Source: Chitinophagales bacterium (lineage in GTDB: Bacteria; Bacteroidota; Bacteroidia; Chitinophagales; Chitinophagaceae). From it: a DNA stretch of 64,000 nt. Below, in pieces: positions 17,980 through 25,000 of this stretch (position 1 is its first letter; each line of letters begins with the position of its first letter). Location: assembly GCA_017303835.1 (NCBI GenBank), contig JAFLBI010000001.1, positions 1,550,001 through 1,614,000 of the forward strand, in the 5' to 3' direction. The notes beneath the pieces are model-generated. The model searched no databases. It was given only the letters and a program-made list of their open reading frames with translations, and was not told the DNA's origin. The translations under genes were made by a program, and so were the position numbers.

Positions 17980-19551
17980 ATGTACATGCTGAAGCTGAGA
18001 AAAATCGGATTATTTGTGTTACTGGCAGCCCTTGCAGGCGCGGGTACATCATGTAAAATGATGAAAAAGAAAAAGCCGCAGTCTGATGTTACTGGCTGGA
18101 ATTACAACGATAAAAACATGGGTAGCTTTTATGTACCCAAGCCCAAGGATGTAAAAGCTGCACCCGGTCTCGTGTTTGTTCAGGGCGGTACTTTTACCAT
18201 GGGCGCTAATCAGGAAGACGTGATGGGCGACTGGAACAATGTTCCCCGCCGTATGACAGTGCCTTCTTTCTTTATCGACAGAACAGAAATTGCCAACGTA
18301 CACTACCGTGAGTATATCTATTGGCTGGAAAACGTATTTGGTGGTGCCGGTATGGACTCCATCGTAGACGAAGCCAAACCGGATACCTTGGTATGGCGTA
18401 GTGAATTATCTTATAACGAGCCTTACGTAGAATTTTATTTCCGTCACCCGGCTTTCAACTACTACCCTGTGGTTGGTATTAGCTGGAGACAAGCAGATGA
18501 TTTCTGTAAATGGCGTACTGACCGTGTGAATGAGCGCACTTTAATGGAAAAGCAGTTCCTCGATCCAAAATCGCAGGTAAAGCAAACCATGCAAGGTGCA
18601 GGCCAGAACAACTTCAATACCAAGTCTTATTTGATGGGTGAATATCAGGCAACGCCTGGTAAAGGTGCCCGTTCTAAAAGCAATCCGTTGAAAGATGTAC
18701 AGGGCAGACCTAGAACCTATGTGAAGATGGAAGATGGTATTCTGTTTGGTGATTATCGTTTGCCAACAGAAGCTGAGTGGGAATATGCTGCTTATGGCTT
18801 GTTGATGGAAAACCCACAACGTAAGTTCAACAGAAAATCACGCGGTGAAGAAGTGATTTCTAACAAGCAGATTTATGCATGGAAGAATGAAGGCTTCGAC
18901 AATATTCGTTATGTGAGAAAGAGCAATGTGCAGGGTGCATTTATGGCGAACTTTAAGCGTGGTGCCGGTGACTACATGGGTGTTGCAGGTGGCTTGAACG
19001 ATAATGCTCCTTACACTTCTGAAGTATCTTCTTTCGCACCCAATGGATTTGGTTTGTATAATATGAGTGGTAACGTGAGTGAGTGGGTATATGATATTTA
19101 CAGACCAATGTCTAACTTGGATAATGACGACCTGAATCCTTTCCGCGGTAACGTATTTAAGCAAGTTGATATGAGCGGTGGCCAGGGTAACTTACGTGAT
19201 GCCAAAGGTCGTATTCAGATGAAAGTAGAAAAAGATTCTGCTCTGCGCGACAGACGTAACTACCAACGTTCCTATGCTGTTAACTACATGGATGGTGATA
19301 CAGTAAGTAATGCATTCTACAACTATGGTATCACTACCTTGATTTCTGATAAATCACGCGTGTACAAGGGTGGTAGCTGGAATGATATGGCTTATTGGAT
19401 GAGCCCCGGTACTCGCCGTTTCTTAGAAGAAGATCAGAGCAGCAGTACCATTGGTTTCCGTTGTGCCATGAGTCATTTAGGTGGATCTGAAGGCCTGTCC
19501 TCCAAGAACAGGGGTGGATATGATTTCCCTAAGCGCAATCAGAAGCGATAA
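17980..19551 (+). CDS. gldJ: gliding-motility/T9SS lipoprotein GldJ
   Basis: 523 residues. A short signal peptide ends at a lipoprotein cysteine C25 (AGAGTSCKMM; the -3 Gly is unusual for a lipobox). Residues about 60-505 form a sulfatase-modifying-factor (FGE-sulfatase) fold: FVQGGTFTMGANQED, PVVGISWRQADDFCKW, LPTEAEWEYAAYG, NGFGLYNMSGNVSEWVYD, RVYKGGSWNDMAYW, STIGFRCAM. GldJ is a periplasmic-face outer-membrane lipoprotein needed for gliding and for GldK stability in the T9SS. The divergent porU-porV pair upstream and murF downstream agree with GldJ rather than GldK, which sits with gldLMN. A near -7 box (TATATTCG at 17926-17933) lies about 47 nt upstream. Confidence 0.93.
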   Translation: MYMLKLRKIGLFVLLAALAGAGTSCKMMKKKKPQSDVTGWNYNDKNMGSFYVPKPKDVKAAPGLVFVQGGTFTMGANQEDVMGDWNNVPRRMTVPSFFIDRTEIANVHYREYIYWLENVFGGAGMDSIVDEAKPDTLVWRSELSYNEPYVEFYFRHPAFNYYPVVGISWRQADDFCKWRTDRVNERTLMEKQFLDPKSQVKQTMQGAGQNNFNTKSYLMGEYQATPGKGARSKSNPLKDVQGRPRTYVKMEDGILFGDYRLPTEAEWEYAAYGLLMENPQRKFNRKSRGEEVISNKQIYAWKNEGFDNIRYVRKSNVQGAFMANFKRGAGDYMGVAGGLNDNAPYTSEVSSFAPNGFGLYNMSGNVSEWVYDIYRPMSNLDNDDLNPFRGNVFKQVDMSGGQGNLRDAKGRIQMKVEKDSALRDRRNYQRSYAVNYMDGDTVSNAFYNYGITTLISDKSRVYKGGSWNDMAYWMSPGTRRFLEEDQSSSTIGFRCAMSHLGGSEGLSSKNRGGYDFPKRNQKR

Positions 19552-19571
19552 TCTTTGATGCTCAATATTCG

Positions 19572-19602
19572 AACCCCCGCAGCATTGCGGGGGTTTTTGT
19601 TT
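19572..19602 (+). terminator. intrinsic terminator of gldJ
   Basis: Stem AACCCCCGCA / TGCGGGGGTT with loop GCAT followed by a T-rich tract, 20 nt after the gldJ stop codon. Positions 19575-19602 are repeated exactly at 20398-20425. Confidence 0.9.
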
Positions 19603-19610
19603 GTGTTGAG

Positions 19611-19634
19611 CGGGGTCTCACGAAGTGGACCCTG
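19611..19634 (+). repeat. REP-like bulged hairpin (outer left)
   Basis: GGGTCTCAC and GTGGACCC pair with one bulged base, 9 nt after the first terminator copy. Same family as the hairpin at 8590-8619. Confidence 0.55.
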
Positions 19635-19660
19635 TTCAATTAATCATCGCACATTATCAT

Positions 19661-19703
19661 AGTCCAGTGTCTCCGCTTCGCGGAAGACCCCCGCGGCGGG
19701 TTC
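19661..19703 (+). repeat. REP-like element, left end of RAYT unit
   Basis: Hairpin GTCTCCGC-TTC-GCGGAAGAC with a single bulged A, followed by CCCCGCGGCGGGTT. The block matches the right-end element at 20351-20391 in direct orientation over about 40 nt (CCAG-GTCTCC-C...GCGGAAGACCC...GCGGCGG). Confidence 0.7.
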
Positions 19704-19766
19704 TTGATAGAAGATAGTTATATGAGCCATTTTTTCATTCATGTCTAATGAAAGAAATTTAGAATA

Positions 19767-20348
19767 ATGAGTGTAAAAACTACTATCGACGAAAGTAATG
19801 GTGTTTACTTTATCACTTTTACCTGTTATAAGTGGATCCCTTTATTCCAAATAACCAATGGATATGCTACTGTCTATAAATGGTTTGATACACTTAAGCA
19901 AAAAGGACATCGCATCGTATCTTATGTGATCATGCCCAATCACGTACATGTGATTATTGCATTTATTCAGACAGAAACATCCATCAACAAAATTATTGGA
20001 AATGGCAAGCGATTTATCGCATATCAATTGATTCAACTGCTTAAGCAACATCATCATACCGCCTTACTTGACCAATTAGCAAATGCTGTTTCTTCTCAGG
20101 ATCAAAGAAAGGGACAGCTGCATAGGATATTTATGCGTTCGTTTGATATCAAAGAATGCAAAACACAACATTTTATAAGACAGAAAACCGAGTACATACA
20201 TAATAATCCCTGCAGAAAAGCAAGCTTACAGTGTCTGTCGCCGGAGGAGTATATGCACAGTTCTGCCAAATATTATTTTACTGGACAGTCCGGCATCTAT
20301 CCCGTAACCACATATATGGAACTCCAAGATATCTCTTTATCATCCTAA
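19767..20348 (+). CDS. REP-associated tyrosine transposase (RAYT, Y1/HUH superfamily)
   Basis: 193 residues of the transposase IS200-like fold. The HUH metal-binding pair is H59-V60-H61 in YVIMPNHVHVII, preceded by the typical GVYFITFTCYKWIPLF strand. The probable nucleophile is Y143 in KTEYIHNNP, the conserved Y-xx-NP block of RAYT proteins. RAYTs nick single-stranded REP hairpins and are thought to spread them. This gene is flanked by REP-like bulged hairpins (19611-19634, 19661-19703, 20351-20391) and by two copies of a 28-nt terminator sequence, which places it as an insertion between gldJ and murF. The reading frame is intact with no frameshift. It has its own ATG at 19767; no promoter was recognised. 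Confidence 0.9.
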   Translation: MSVKTTIDESNGVYFITFTCYKWIPLFQITNGYATVYKWFDTLKQKGHRIVSYVIMPNHVHVIIAFIQTETSINKIIGNGKRFIAYQLIQLLKQHHHTALLDQLANAVSSQDQRKGQLHRIFMRSFDIKECKTQHFIRQKTEYIHNNPCRKASLQCLSPEEYMHSSAKYYFTGQSGIYPVTTYMELQDISLSS

Positions 20349-20350
20349 AC

Positions 20351-20391
20351 AGCCCAGGGTCTCCACTGCGCGGAAGACCCTGCGGCGGCTT
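20351..20391 (+). repeat. REP-like element, right end of RAYT unit
   Basis: Hairpin arms GGGTCTCC (20357-20364) and GGAAGACCC (20372-20380) with one bulged A, followed by TGCGGCGGC. Starts 3 nt after the transposase stop codon and ends just before the second terminator copy. Confidence 0.7.
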
Positions 20392-20394
20392 ATT

Positions 20395-20425
20395 AATCCC
20401 CGCAGCATTGCGGGGGTTTTTGTTT
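20395..20425 (+). terminator. second copy of the gldJ-type terminator
   Basis: Positions 20398-20425 are identical to 19575-19602. It now terminates transcription of the RAYT gene, directly before murF. Confidence 0.85.
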
Positions 20426-20438
20426 ACCGTTATCTTTG
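20408..20438 (+). promoter_or_regulatory. predicted murF promoter overlapping the terminator
   Basis: TTG at 20408-20410 (inside the terminator stem), 20 nt, then TATCTTTG at 20431-20438, an exact -7 consensus. Transcription would begin near 20444. The -33 match is only three bases. Confidence 0.5.
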
Positions 20439-21734
20439 AATAAACCATCAGCTTTGGATATCTCAAGTTTATACCAAATCTTTCGTCAATACCCTTCTGT
20501 ACAAACGGATACCAGAAAACTACAGCCCGGCGATTTGTATTTTGCCTTAAAGGGTGCAAATTTCAATGGCAACCAGTTTGCGCTACAGGCCTTGGAAAAA
20601 GGCGCTGCTTATGCAATCGTTGATGAGGCATTAGCCCTGCCCCACCCACAGGTTATTGTGGTAGCCGATGTGCTGAGCACTTTACAAGCATTGGCTTTAT
20701 ATCATCGTCAGCAATTGGGCATACCTGTTATTGCCATCACTGGTAGTAATGGCAAAACCACTACCAAAGAATTGGTGCATGCTGTGCTATCGAGCCATTT
20801 TAAAACATATACCACCAAAGGCAATCTCAATAATCATATTGGTGTGCCATTAACATTGCTATCGATTCAACCTGATGCTGCAATTGCCGTAGTGGAAATG
20901 GGTGCTAATCACCAGAAAGAAATTGAAAGCTATTGCAGTTACACTGCTCCCACACATGGCATTATTACCAATTGTGGCAAAGCGCATCTGGAAGGTTTTG
21001 GCGGTATTGAAGGTGTGCGAAAAGGAAAGGGTGAGTTGTATGATTTTCTGCGCAGCAATAACGGTACTGTTTTTCTCTTTGATGATTATGATTATCTGCA
21101 ACAAATGAGTGCAGGCATTCCGCATGTTGTTCGCTATGGCACAGCCAGCGGATTGGTGCAAGGACAAGTAGCTATCAGCGAGCCTTTCCTGGAAGTCAGC
21201 ATCACGGAGGGCTTATCAACCAACCTTGTGAAAACGCAATTGGTAGGCAGCTATAACCTACCAAATGTATTGTGTGCATTAACAGTAGGTAAACATCTTG
21301 GTGTACCCGAAGAAAAAATAATTGCTGCTATTGAAAGCTATACACCCTCTAACAGCAGATCGCAGCTGGTAGAGCGGGGCAGCAATAAAATCATTTTAGA
21401 CGCATACAATGCCAACCCCAGTAGCGTGAAGCTGGCGATTGAAAATTTTGCCAAATTACATGCAGACAACAAGATTATCTTGTTAGGCGGCATGATGGAA
21501 TTGGGTGAAGAAAGTGTGGCAGAGCATCAAGCTATCGCCGATTTGATTGCACAATATTCTTGGGATCATGTGGTTTTGGTTGGAGGTGATTTTAGTAAGG
21601 TGTTGCACAACTTTACCTATCTACACAATTCATTGGAAGCAAAAGCATGGCTGAAAGATTTATCGCCCGAGAATAGTTATCTGCTGATCAAAGGATCGCG
21701 CAGCATGCAAATGGAAAAAATACTGGAACCCTGA
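20436..21734 (+). CDS. murF: UDP-N-acetylmuramoyl-tripeptide--D-alanyl-D-alanine ligase
   Basis: Up to 432 residues. MurF adds D-Ala-D-Ala to UDP-MurNAc-tripeptide in the cytoplasm, the last soluble step of peptidoglycan precursor synthesis. Three Mur-ligase domains: N-terminal UDP-binding (SVQTDTRKLQPGDLYFALKG), central ATP-binding with the P-loop ITGSNGKTTTKE (101-112) and NHIGVPLTLL, and C-terminal (LDAYNANPSSVKLAIENF). No ATG is available in frame; the candidates are TTG at 20436 and TTG at 20451. The first lies inside the predicted -7 box, and the second gives MDISSLYQIF, a length that fits relatives, so 20451 is the more likely real start. The gene follows gldJ in the ancestral order, now separated by the RAYT unit. 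Confidence 0.93.
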   Translation: MNKPSALDISSLYQIFRQYPSVQTDTRKLQPGDLYFALKGANFNGNQFALQALEKGAAYAIVDEALALPHPQVIVVADVLSTLQALALYHRQQLGIPVIAITGSNGKTTTKELVHAVLSSHFKTYTTKGNLNNHIGVPLTLLSIQPDAAIAVVEMGANHQKEIESYCSYTAPTHGIITNCGKAHLEGFGGIEGVRKGKGELYDFLRSNNGTVFLFDDYDYLQQMSAGIPHVVRYGTASGLVQGQVAISEPFLEVSITEGLSTNLVKTQLVGSYNLPNVLCALTVGKHLGVPEEKIIAAIESYTPSNSRSQLVERGSNKIILDAYNANPSSVKLAIENFAKLHADNKIILLGGMMELGEESVAEHQAIADLIAQYSWDHVVLVGGDFSKVLHNFTYLHNSLEAKAWLKDLSPENSYLLIKGSRSMQMEKILEP

Positions 21735-21745
21735 GCAAGAATATC

Positions 21746-22375
21746 ATGAACAAATTACAACAACTCTTTCCGCAGTTTGAGCCTAACCTGATAGATGAAT
21801 TAAGCGCTGAAGGCACTATTCGAGAAGCCAAGGCCGGTGAAGTTATCATGCGCACCGGACAGTATATGAAAAGCACCATGTTGGTGCTTGATGGAATCAT
21901 TAAAGTGTTTCGCGAAAATGAAGAAGGGGGCGAATTCCTGATGTATTACATCAAACCCGGTGAAGCTTGTGCGCTCTCAATCATCTGTGCTGCAAAAATG
22001 GAAGCGAGTGAGATTACAGCCGTTGCAATGGAAGACACTATCCTATTGAGTATCCCATTGCAATACATGGATGAGTGGATGAGCAAGTACAAAACATGGT
22101 ATTATTTTGTACTCGAAACCTATCGAAATCGTTTTGAAGAAATGCTTACGCTGGTGGATCAGGTAGCATTCCGCAACATGGATGAGCGTCTGGAGTTTTA
22201 CCTTAAACGCCATGCAGAAGTAAACCAGGTTCGTATTGTGCAGCTCTCGCATCAGCAGATTGCTGATGAGCTCAATTCTTCGAGAGAAGTGATATCCAGA
22301 CTACTCAAAAAAATGGAGCAAAGAGGCATGCTAAAGCTGCACAGAAACTTCATTGAACTGTTAACTATCCGCTAA
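21746..22375 (+). CDS. Crp/Fnr-family transcription regulator
   Basis: 209 residues: an N-terminal cyclic-nucleotide-binding-type beta barrel (about 20-125, RTGQYMKSTMLVLDGIIKVFRENEEGGEFLMYYIKPGEACALSI is the core, positions 30-75) and a C-terminal Crp-type winged helix-turn-helix (about 155-209, LSHQQIADELNSSREVISRLLKK as recognition region). The N-terminal four-cysteine Fe-S cluster of Fnr is absent; two cysteines occur near residue 72-77. It starts 11 nt after murF, so it may be partly co-transcribed, and lies just upstream of the rhodanese-thioredoxin genes, which it probably controls; a near-palindromic site sits between them. The effector cannot be told from sequence. Confidence 0.9.
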   Translation: MNKLQQLFPQFEPNLIDELSAEGTIREAKAGEVIMRTGQYMKSTMLVLDGIIKVFRENEEGGEFLMYYIKPGEACALSIICAAKMEASEITAVAMEDTILLSIPLQYMDEWMSKYKTWYYFVLETYRNRFEEMLTLVDQVAFRNMDERLEFYLKRHAEVNQVRIVQLSHQQIADELNSSREVISRLLKKMEQRGMLKLHRNFIELLTIR

Positions 22376-22386
22376 TTACTGGGTCT

Positions 22387-22400
22387 GTAACATTAGTCAC
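22387..22400. promoter_or_regulatory. candidate Crp/Fnr-type operator
   Basis: GTAAC-ATTA-GTCAC is an inverted repeat with one mismatch, in the 71-nt gap between the Crp/Fnr-family gene and the rhodanese gene. Half-site length and 4-nt spacer fit Crp-superfamily sites. A second short palindrome, TTTTG-TAT-CAAAA, lies at about 22425-22437. Confidence 0.4.
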
Positions 22401-22446
22401 CGGATAAGCCTATTTGAGACTGCATTTTTGTATCAAAATCAAACAC

Positions 22447-22764
22447 ATGGGCTTACTAGATATTTTATTCGGCGGAGGTGCCAAGGCAGCAGCACAGTTA
22501 AAAGCATTGTATGAGAATGGCGCAGTAATCGTAGATGTACGTACTGCTGAAGAATTCAGGTCTGGACATATCAAGGGTTCAATCAATATCCCACTGCAGG
22601 TCTTGACACAAAAAACTGCCGAACTCAAGAAGAAAAATAAACCAGTAATTACGGTGTGCCGAAGCGGCAACAGAAGTGGTATGGCCATTGGCGTACTGAA
22701 GCAAGCCGGTATTGAAGCTTATAATGGTGGACCATGGAATAGTCTGGAACGTCAAATTGCCTAA
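22447..22764 (+). CDS. single-domain rhodanese-like sulfurtransferase
   Basis: 105 residues, one rhodanese domain. The active-site loop is CRSGNRSG with catalytic C71, which carries the persulfide; DVRTAEEF (30-37) and GHIKGSINIPL (40-50) are the family signatures. The ATG at 22447 is chosen over an upstream TTG at 22414 because it gives the normal short N-terminus. The next gene, 2 nt downstream, encodes a small membrane protein; together they match the two halves of E. coli YgaP (rhodanese plus membrane hairpin) as separate genes. Sulfane-sulfur transfer with the thioredoxin two genes on is likely. Confidence 0.92.
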   Translation: MGLLDILFGGGAKAAAQLKALYENGAVIVDVRTAEEFRSGHIKGSINIPLQVLTQKTAELKKKNKPVITVCRSGNRSGMAIGVLKQAGIEAYNGGPWNSLERQIA

Positions 22765-22766
22765 TC

Positions 22767-23024
22767 ATGGAAAGAATACTGCAAAAGATAGATTTCGTTT
22801 TGGTGATCCGATTAATAGCAGGTATCCTATTTGTGTGGACTGGTTGGGAGTTTAAGGACTGGACACCTGCTATCTTCGGTTTTGCCTGGATTGGTGTAGG
22901 TATTTATGCCTCCATCACGCAAAGTGGATGCGGCTACAATGGTAGTTGTGGTGTACCGATGACACCAAGACGTCCGGCCCGAAGCACAAGCGCTGCTGAT
23001 GAAGTAGAATTCACTGAACTCTAA
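22767..23024 (+). CDS. small two-helix membrane protein (YgaP/DUF2892-like)
   Basis: 85 residues: a first hydrophobic segment at about 10-27 (FVLVIRLIAGILFVWTGW), a second at about 33-51 (AIFGFAWIGVGIYASIT), then GCGYNGSCG with two cysteines (about 55-60) and a charged tail. The hairpin resembles the C-terminal half of YgaP, where the membrane part follows the rhodanese domain. The cysteine pair just outside the membrane may accept sulfur or disulfide from its neighbours; that is inference. Tight spacing to the rhodanese (2 nt) and thioredoxin (12 nt) genes indicates one operon. Confidence 0.75.
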   Translation: MERILQKIDFVLVIRLIAGILFVWTGWEFKDWTPAIFGFAWIGVGIYASITQSGCGYNGSCGVPMTPRRPARSTSAADEVEFTEL

Positions 23025-23036
23025 AATCTCCAACCT

Positions 23037-23342
23037 ATGTCAACCCAAAAAGAAACCTTTGCCGATATTATCAAGGGGGATACACCTGTACTGGTAGACT
23101 TTTTTGCTACCTGGTGCGGTCCTTGTAAAATGATGCAACCGATTCTGGAAAATCTACGTGACAGAATTGGCGATAAAGCAAGAATCATAAAGATTGATGT
23201 GGACAAGAACCCACAAGTAGCTGCGAATTACCAAATCCAGGGTGTTCCTACTTTGATGGTCTTTCATAAAGGAGAAGTTAAGTGGAGGAAATCAGGTGTG
23301 GTTCAAGCCAATCAGCTTGAACAAGTGATCAATGGTATTTGA
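23037..23342 (+). CDS. thioredoxin
   Basis: 101 residues, single thioredoxin fold without signal peptide, so cytoplasmic. Redox-active WCGPC at 26-30 (C27, C30), cis-proline in GVPTLMVF, and the [10 protein letters not shown] lead-in typical of Trx1. It reduces protein disulfides or persulfides. Placement after rhodanese and the YgaP-like gene suggests that it recycles sulfurtransferase persulfides rather than being the cell's only general thioredoxin. Confidence 0.95.
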   Translation: MSTQKETFADIIKGDTPVLVDFFATWCGPCKMMQPILENLRDRIGDKARIIKIDVDKNPQVAANYQIQGVPTLMVFHKGEVKWRKSGVVQANQLEQVINGI

Positions 23343-23374
23343 TACGACCTTAACTTGCAGGCAACCCTTTGAAC

Positions 23375-23833
23375 ATGAGCACAAATAAACGACCATTATA
23401 CCTTACTAGCGTTTTGCAGAACAAATGTCCGCGCTGCAGACAGGGGCATATTTTCAAATCACAAAATGCCTATGATCTTAAGCACAACACGGAAATGCAT
23501 GCCAATTGCCCAGTCTGTGAGCAACCTACTGAAATTGAAGTAGGCTTCTACTATGGAACAGGCTATGTGAGTTATGCGCTATCAGTAGCATTTATGGTAT
23601 CTACATTTGTTGCTTGGAAAGTATTAATCGGCATGACATTCGATATTGATGATAATCGAATTTTTTATTGGCTTGGCGCAAGTATTACCTTGTTGATTCT
23701 CATTCAACCCTTACTGATGCGCCTATCCAGAAGCCTTTGGCTGAGCTGGTTTGTTTCTTACGACCCTGAATGGAAAAACCGCAAACCAGAATTTGCTGAA
23801 CGCGTAGTGCCTGAGCAGATGAATAATTGGTAA
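23375..23833 (+). CDS. DUF983 family protein
   Basis: 152 residues. N-terminal zinc-ribbon-like pairs CPRC (about 18-21) and CPVC (about 45-48), then two hydrophobic segments (about 66-88 and 100-120) and a short basic tail, the layout of DUF983. Function of the family is unknown; a membrane-anchored metal or redox role is possible. The ATG at 23375 is preferred to a TTG 6 nt upstream. It follows the thioredoxin gene by about 30 nt. Confidence 0.85.
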   Translation: MSTNKRPLYLTSVLQNKCPRCRQGHIFKSQNAYDLKHNTEMHANCPVCEQPTEIEVGFYYGTGYVSYALSVAFMVSTFVAWKVLIGMTFDIDDNRIFYWLGASITLLILIQPLLMRLSRSLWLSWFVSYDPEWKNRKPEFAERVVPEQMNNW

Positions 23834-23863
23834 TTCAACAATATATAAGGTTACTTACTTTCT

Positions 23864-23883
23864 CCGGGGACTGAAGTCCCCGG
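23864..23883. terminator. perfect hairpin between convergent genes
   Basis: CCGGGGAC-TGAA-GTCCCCGG, an 8-bp perfect stem between the DUF983 stop and the epimerase stop. It lacks a T tract on either side, so a terminator role is uncertain; it may be a dispersed palindrome. Confidence 0.4.
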
Positions 23884-23895
23884 TAATGAAGACGC

Positions 23896-24960
23896 TTAAA
23901 TTACCTGAAATCCATGCGCATAAGGATCATCCGTTGGATCTATGCTGATGGTATTATAGCCGTAAATCTTTGCCCAACCTTCTATTGCCGGTCTGATCGC
24001 AGGCTTACCTGCAATACTGGTTTCTTCCGCAATTGTTCCATTGAACTTACTACCAATAATGCTTTCATGCACAAACACATCGCCTGCTTTTAATTGTCCC
24101 TTCGTGTACCATTGTGCCATACGTGCTGATGTGCCTGTTCCGCAGGGACTTCTATCTATTGCTTTATCGCCATAAAACACGGCATTACGTGCAGTTGAGT
24201 TCGCATCAATCGTTTTGCCTGTCCACAAAATGTGTGAGCAGCCATTGATCGTAGGATCATCAGGATGCACAAAACTATAATGTGCATTGATATTCTTTCT
24301 CAATGCTCTAGCCCAAGCAACCAATTGATCAGCGCTATAATGTTCCAATCCTTTGAAGTGCGGTTGCACATCTACAATGGCATAGAAATTTCCCCCATAC
24401 GCTACATCTAAGGTTAGCTCACCTAAATCCGGACAATGCGCAATAATCTTTTCTGCAGCCAGATAGGCCGGCACATTGGTTAATTGAACGGATACAACTT
24501 TTCCCGCTTCCTGCTTGTATCGAATCATCACCAAACCGGCTGGCGCTTCCATGCGCACAATGCCCGGTGTTTTCGGTTGTATCAATCCTTCTTCAATGGC
24601 AATAGTAATCGTACCAATGGTACCATGTCCACACATAGGCAAGCAGCCACTGGTTTCTATAAACAAGACTGCCACATCATTCTGGGGATCATGTGGCGGA
24701 TAGAGTATACTGCCACTCATCATATCATGCCCGCGTGGTTCAAACATCAACCCTTTTCTGATCCAATCATACTCGCGCAAAAAATGCTGTCTTTTTTCGC
24801 TCATGGTATGCCCTTCGAGCGTTGGTCCGCCAGCAGCCACTACCCTCACCGGATTACCGCAAGTATGGGCATCAATGCAATAAAAGACATGACCACTCCT
24901 GGCTTTAGAACCAAATCTGCCCTGTGCATCAAAAGGAAGGGTCGCTGCTTGAAAAGGCAT
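23896..24960 (-). CDS. 4-hydroxyproline 2-epimerase (proline racemase family)
   Basis: 354 residues from the ATG at 24960 (a TTG six bases further up is less likely). Proline racemase fold with both catalytic cysteines: C110 in CLPMCGHGT and C273 in RSPCGTGTSA. Having two cysteines rules out the trans-3-hydroxyproline dehydratase subgroup, which carries Thr at the second position. FIDAHT-type start (FYCIDAHTCGNPVRVV, residues 27-41) and EPRGHDMMSGSILYPP (74-89) are typical of hydroxyproline epimerases. It converts trans-4-hydroxy-L-proline to cis-4-hydroxy-D-proline in the cytoplasm. The genes for the next three steps lie just beyond the opposite-strand sterol-desaturase-type gene, which makes the substrate assignment strong. 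Confidence 0.9.
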   Translation of the reverse strand: MPFQAATLPFDAQGRFGSKARSGHVFYCIDAHTCGNPVRVVAAGGPTLEGHTMSEKRQHFLREYDWIRKGLMFEPRGHDMMSGSILYPPHDPQNDVAVLFIETSGCLPMCGHGTIGTITIAIEEGLIQPKTPGIVRMEAPAGLVMIRYKQEAGKVVSVQLTNVPAYLAAEKIIAHCPDLGELTLDVAYGGNFYAIVDVQPHFKGLEHYSADQLVAWARALRKNINAHYSFVHPDDPTINGCSHILWTGKTIDANSTARNAVFYGDKAIDRSPCGTGTSARMAQWYTKGQLKAGDVFVHESIIGSKFNGTIAEETSIAGKPAIRPAIEGWAKIYGYNTISIDPTDDPYAHGFQVI

Positions 24961-24982
24961 AAGCAAAATCCATTTACATTTG
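24949..24982 (+). promoter_or_regulatory. predicted promoter of the AGMO-like gene
   Basis: TTG at 24949-24951, 23-nt spacer, exact -7 TACATTTG at 24975-24982. It shows that the TTG at 24980 is part of the promoter and that the ATG at 25001 is the start. Confidence 0.45.
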
Positions 24983-25000
24983 AGAAAATTTGCTTGCAGT

